Shown here in pieces: positions 61,371 through 64,000 of a stretch of 64,000 nucleotides of DNA. Under the pieces are notes generated by a model. It was not told the origin of the DNA. It saw only the letters and a list, made by a program, of their open reading frames with translations, and made no database searches. This stretch comes from Dorea sp. AF36-15AT (GTDB lineage Bacteria > Bacillota > Clostridia > Lachnospirales > Lachnospiraceae), in contig NZ_QUDV01000006.1 in assembly GCF_003477705.1 (NCBI RefSeq), positions 1 to 64,000 on the forward strand. The letters run 5' to 3'. Each line of letters begins with the position of its first letter. The stretch's first letter is position 1. The translations under genes and the position numbers were made by a program.

Positions 61371-62609
61371 ATGAAAAGACGGGTAGTTGTAACAGGACTG
61401 GGGGCAGTCACCCCGATCGGAAATACAGTGGATGAATTCTGGACAGGGATTCGTACTGGTAAAACAGGAATCGGTCCAATTACCAGATTTGATGCGGAAG
61501 GATATAAAGCACAGCTTGCAGCAGAAGTAAAAGATTTTAATGCCAGGGAGCGTATGGATGTAAAAGCAGCCAGAAGAATGGAATTGTTTTCGCAGTATGC
61601 AGTGGCAGCTGCATTAGAAGCAAAAGAAGATGCAGCAATTGATATGGAACAGGAAGATGTGTTCCGTGTAGGTGTGATTATCGGGTCAGGAATTGGCAGT
61701 CTTGCGACAGTGGAACTGGCTCATGAGAAAATTGTGGAAAAAGGTCCGGGAAGAGTTTCTCCAATGATGATTCCATTGATGATATCCAATATGGCAGCGG
61801 GAAATGTATCCATTCAGCTGGGTGCCAGAGGAAAATGTACGAATGTAGTAACAGCCTGCGCATCAGGTACACATTGTATCGGAGACGCTTTTCGGGCAAT
61901 TCAGTATGGAGATGCAGATGTGATATTTGCAGGCGGTACGGAAAGCGCAATCTGTCCGACCGGAGTGGCTGGATTCTCAGCATTGACGGCGCTCAGCACC
62001 AGTACAGATCCTATGCGAGCATCGATTCCGTTTGATAAAGACAGGGATGGATTTGTGCTTGGAGAAGGTGCTGGTGTGGTGGTTTTGGAAGAATTGGAGC
62101 ACGCGAAAAAGCGTGGCGCAAGAATCTATGCAGAGCTTGGCGGATATGGAGCGACTGGGGATGCCTATCATATCACTTCTCCGATTCCAGATGGAAGCGG
62201 AGCAGCAAAGGCTATGCTTCTGGCAATGGAAGAAGCAGGTGTGACACCGGAACAGGTGGATTATATCAATGCACATGGCACCAGTACCCATCACAATGAT
62301 CTGTTTGAGACAAAGGCGATTCATGAGGCGTTTGGAAGTGCGGCTGCGCATGTGGCTGTGAACTCAACGAAATCAATGATCGGTCATCTGTTAGGTGCAG
62401 CCGGCGGTGTAGAGTTTATTGTCTGTGTGAAATCAATTCAGGAAGGATTTATCCATCAGACGGTAGGAACAAAAGAGACAGATGAGGAATGTGATCTGAA
62501 TTATGTACTGGGTTCACCGTTGGAGCAGGAAGTCAATGTTGCAATGTCCAATTCTCTTGGATTTGGAGGACATAATGCAACTGTACTGGTAAGAAAATAC
62601 AAGGGATAG
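61371..62609 (+). CDS. fabF: 3-oxoacyl-[acyl-carrier-protein] synthase II
   Basis: 412-aa elongating condensing enzyme with the Cys-His-His triad: cysteine in VTACASGTHCIG (about 165), HGTSTHHND and KSMIGHLLGAAGG, and the late GFGGHNATVL loop. Good AAGGAG before ATG. Only one FabF-type gene is present in the window. Confidence 0.96.
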   Translation: MKRRVVVTGLGAVTPIGNTVDEFWTGIRTGKTGIGPITRFDAEGYKAQLAAEVKDFNARERMDVKAARRMELFSQYAVAAALEAKEDAAIDMEQEDVFRVGVIIGSGIGSLATVELAHEKIVEKGPGRVSPMMIPLMISNMAAGNVSIQLGARGKCTNVVTACASGTHCIGDAFRAIQYGDADVIFAGGTESAICPTGVAGFSALTALSTSTDPMRASIPFDKDRDGFVLGEGAGVVVLEELEHAKKRGARIYAELGGYGATGDAYHITSPIPDGSGAAKAMLLAMEEAGVTPEQVDYINAHGTSTHHNDLFETKAIHEAFGSAAAHVAVNSTKSMIGHLLGAAGGVEFIVCVKSIQEGFIHQTVGTKETDEECDLNYVLGSPLEQEVNVAMSNSLGFGGHNATVLVRKYKG

Positions 62610-62620
62610 AGGTGACAGTA

Positions 62621-63058
62621 ATGGAACTGAAACAGATACTACAGCTGATCGATGCAGTATCCGGATCCAGCCTGGACAAATTTGAATATGAAGAAAACGG
62701 TTCGAAGTTGTCTTTGGAAAAAGGAAAAGAGCCGGTCATTATGACGCAGGTGGCAGAAAATGAGGAAATGTCACAGACGTTGAAACCGTCGGCTGAAATA
62801 CAGAAAGAAGAGAAAGAGTCAATCGGACAGATTGTGAAATCACCACTGGTAGGAACCTTTTATGCAGCACCGGCAGAAGATGCAGATCCGTTTGTGAAAA
62901 CCGGGGATAAGATAAAACAGGGACAGGTACTTGCTATTGTAGAAGCTATGAAATTGATGAATGACATCGAAAGTGAGTACGAAGGTGAGATTGCAGAGAT
63001 CTATGTTGAAAATGGACAGAGCGTAGAGTATGGTCAGCCATTATTTCGGATTATATAG
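62621..63058 (+). CDS. accB: Biotin carboxyl carrier protein of acetyl-CoA carboxylase
   Basis: 145-aa carrier. A C-terminal biotinyl domain (about 72-145) with the biotinylated lysine in EAMKLMND, preceded by a charged linker and a short N-terminal helical domain. ATG 62621 is preferred over GTG 62612 because GAGGTGA (62609-62615) is then correctly spaced. Confidence 0.95.
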   Translation: MELKQILQLIDAVSGSSLDKFEYEENGSKLSLEKGKEPVIMTQVAENEEMSQTLKPSAEIQKEEKESIGQIVKSPLVGTFYAAPAEDADPFVKTGDKIKQGQVLAIVEAMKLMNDIESEYEGEIAEIYVENGQSVEYGQPLFRII

Positions 63059-63074
63059 ATACAGGAGGACTGAG

Positions 63075-63515
63075 ATGAGACATCTGGGAATCAAGGAAAT
63101 TGAAGAAATTATTCCACACAGACATCCATTTCTGTTGGTGGATTATATTGAAGATTATGAGCCGGGAGAATATGCGGTTGGATATAAATGTGTATCCTTC
63201 AGAGAAGAATTCTTTCAGGGACATTTTCCACAGGAACCGGTAATGCCGGGCGTGTTGACCGTGGAGGCATTAGCGCAGACCGGAGCAGTAGCTATTCTTT
63301 CAAAAGAGGAAAATAAAGGAAAAATTGCCTATTTTGGCGGGATTCAGAAATGTCGCTTTAAAGGAAAAGTCGTACCGGGGGATAAAGTGCGTCTGGAGAC
63401 CAGGATTATCAGACAGAAAGGACCATTGGGAGTCGGTGAAGCGGTGGCAAGTGTAGACGGCAAAGTTGTTGTTAGTGCAGAACTTACTTTTGTGGTTGGC
63501 CAGAATAATGATTAA
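63075..63515 (+). CDS. fabZ: 3-hydroxyacyl-[acyl-carrier-protein] dehydratase FabZ
   Basis: 146-aa hot-dog-fold dehydratase. Catalytic histidine in PHRHPFLLVD and glutamate in PGVLTVEALAQTGA. The start at 63075 is set by AGGAGGACTG; an in-frame ATG at 63030 lies inside accB. The stop overlaps the accC ATG. Confidence 0.96.
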   Translation: MRHLGIKEIEEIIPHRHPFLLVDYIEDYEPGEYAVGYKCVSFREEFFQGHFPQEPVMPGVLTVEALAQTGAVAILSKEENKGKIAYFGGIQKCRFKGKVVPGDKVRLETRIIRQKGPLGVGEAVASVDGKVVVSAELTFVVGQNND

Positions 63516-64000
63516 GAAGGTATTGATTGCCAATCGCGGCGAAATTGCGGTACGGATTATTCGCGCATGCAGAGAGATGGGAATTGAAACCGTAGCAGTG
63601 TATTCAGAAGCAGATCGGGAAGCGTTACATACACAGCTTGCGGATGAGGCAGTCTGTATCGGTCCGGCATCATCCGCAGAGAGTTATCTGAATATGGAGC
63701 GGATTATCAGCGCAACAATCATTTCCGGGGCAGATGCAGTGCATCCCGGTTTTGGATTTCTGTCAGAGAACAGTCAGTTTGCCAGGTTATGTGAGCAGTG
63801 TCAAATCACATTTATCGGTCCTGACGCAGATACAATCGAGAGGCTGGGCAATAAATCACAGGCAAGAAATACGATGATCCAGGCAGGTGTTCCGGTTATT
63901 CCAGGAAGTAAAGAAGCACTATATGAACCGGAAGAAGCGGTTCCTGTTGCTGCAGAGGTAGGATATCCGGTGATCGTGAAGGCGGCTCTTGGCGGCGGTG
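63508..64000 (+). CDS. accC: Biotin carboxylase subunit of acetyl-CoA carboxylase (3'-truncated by window edge)
   Basis: The first 164 codons of biotin carboxylase are present: KKVLIANRGEIAVRIIRACREMG, the VHPGFGFLSEN signature, the GNKSQARNTM segment, and the ATP-grasp stretch IVKAALGGG at the very end. It carboxylates biotin on AccB using ATP and bicarbonate. The ATG at 63508 overlaps the fabZ stop by 8 nt. The reading frame is open to base 64000; accD and accA are expected to follow. Confidence 0.96.
   Translation, partial: MIKKVLIANRGEIAVRIIRACREMGIETVAVYSEADREALHTQLADEAVCIGPASSAESYLNMERIISATIISGADAVHPGFGFLSENSQFARLCEQCQITFIGPDADTIERLGNKSQARNTMIQAGVPVIPGSKEALYEPEEAVPVAAEVGYPVIVKAALGGG

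Overview
The window reads as chromosome of a low-to-mid GC anaerobic Firmicute of the family Lachnospiraceae (Dorea / Mediterraneibacter / Blautia type). The reasons are an oxygen-sensitive pyruvate:ferredoxin oxidoreductase, a 2-hydroxyacyl-CoA-dehydratase-like iron-sulfur protein with its activator, a Streptococcus/Clostridia-style fab operon with FabK as the enoyl reductase, a PASTA kinase cluster, and lipoproteins with lipoboxes but no outer-membrane genes. Genus placement is inference. All genes but one small one lie on the + strand, as expected for a leading-strand segment. There are no rRNA or tRNA genes, CRISPR arrays, transposases or integrases.

Layout. 1-7.0 kb: a YitT-type membrane protein, then, behind a consensus promoter, an ATP-grasp D-aspartate-ligase-like enzyme, an aspartate/glutamate racemase and a divergent Mur ligase. 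A lipoprotein and the canonical meso-DAP MurE follow. 7.0-18.8 kb: housekeeping run priA, def, fmt, a zinc protease, rsmB, rlmN, prpC, prkC, rsgA, rpe, thiN. 18.9-32.8 kb: a galactose regulon: mglB, mglA and mglC (the permease with a ~220-residue coiled-coil extension), a YesN/YesM-type two-component system, two extra sugar-binding proteins, a protein of unknown function, galK and galT. 32.8-35.8 kb: an AEC transporter, then a VWA-domain / ADP-ribosylglycohydrolase gene pair preceded by a perfect dyad and followed by ~430 bp of apparently decayed DNA. 35.8-42.4 kb: ychF, lgt, nifJ, an SseB-domain protein.

42.4-46.8 kb holds two riboswitches: a lysine (L-box) riboswitch with its terminator before an NhaC-family transporter, which is therefore probably a lysine carrier, and a cobalamin riboswitch before a lipoprotein-anchored CbiK-type chelatase and a small NEAT-like lipoprotein. 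46.8-53.3 kb: an M16 metallopeptidase, era, a YqzL-like small protein, recO, glyS, and a GC-rich palindromic element. 53.3-56.9 kb: a class V aminotransferase/cysteine desulfurase, a double-cubane HgdB-like protein, a DUF3343 protein and an ATP-dependent activator. A small HPr-like gene sits on the minus strand at 57.0 kb. 57.4 kb to the end: the fatty-acid synthesis operon fabH-acpP-fabK-fabD-fabG-fabF-accB-fabZ-accC, with accC cut by the window edge and a FabT-like operator at the promoter.

The strongest candidates for under-described biology are: (1) the cobalamin-riboswitch-controlled surface chelatase plus NEAT-like lipoprotein; (2) the galactose sensing module with two binding proteins next to a histidine kinase, and the unusual MglC; (3) the D-Asp-ligase / racemase / MurE-paralog trio in an organism that also has a DAP-type MurE; (4) the VWA-ARH pair with its dyad operator; and (5) the cysteine-desulfurase / double-cubane / DUF3343 cluster. 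All functional claims come from reading motifs by eye; no search was run.
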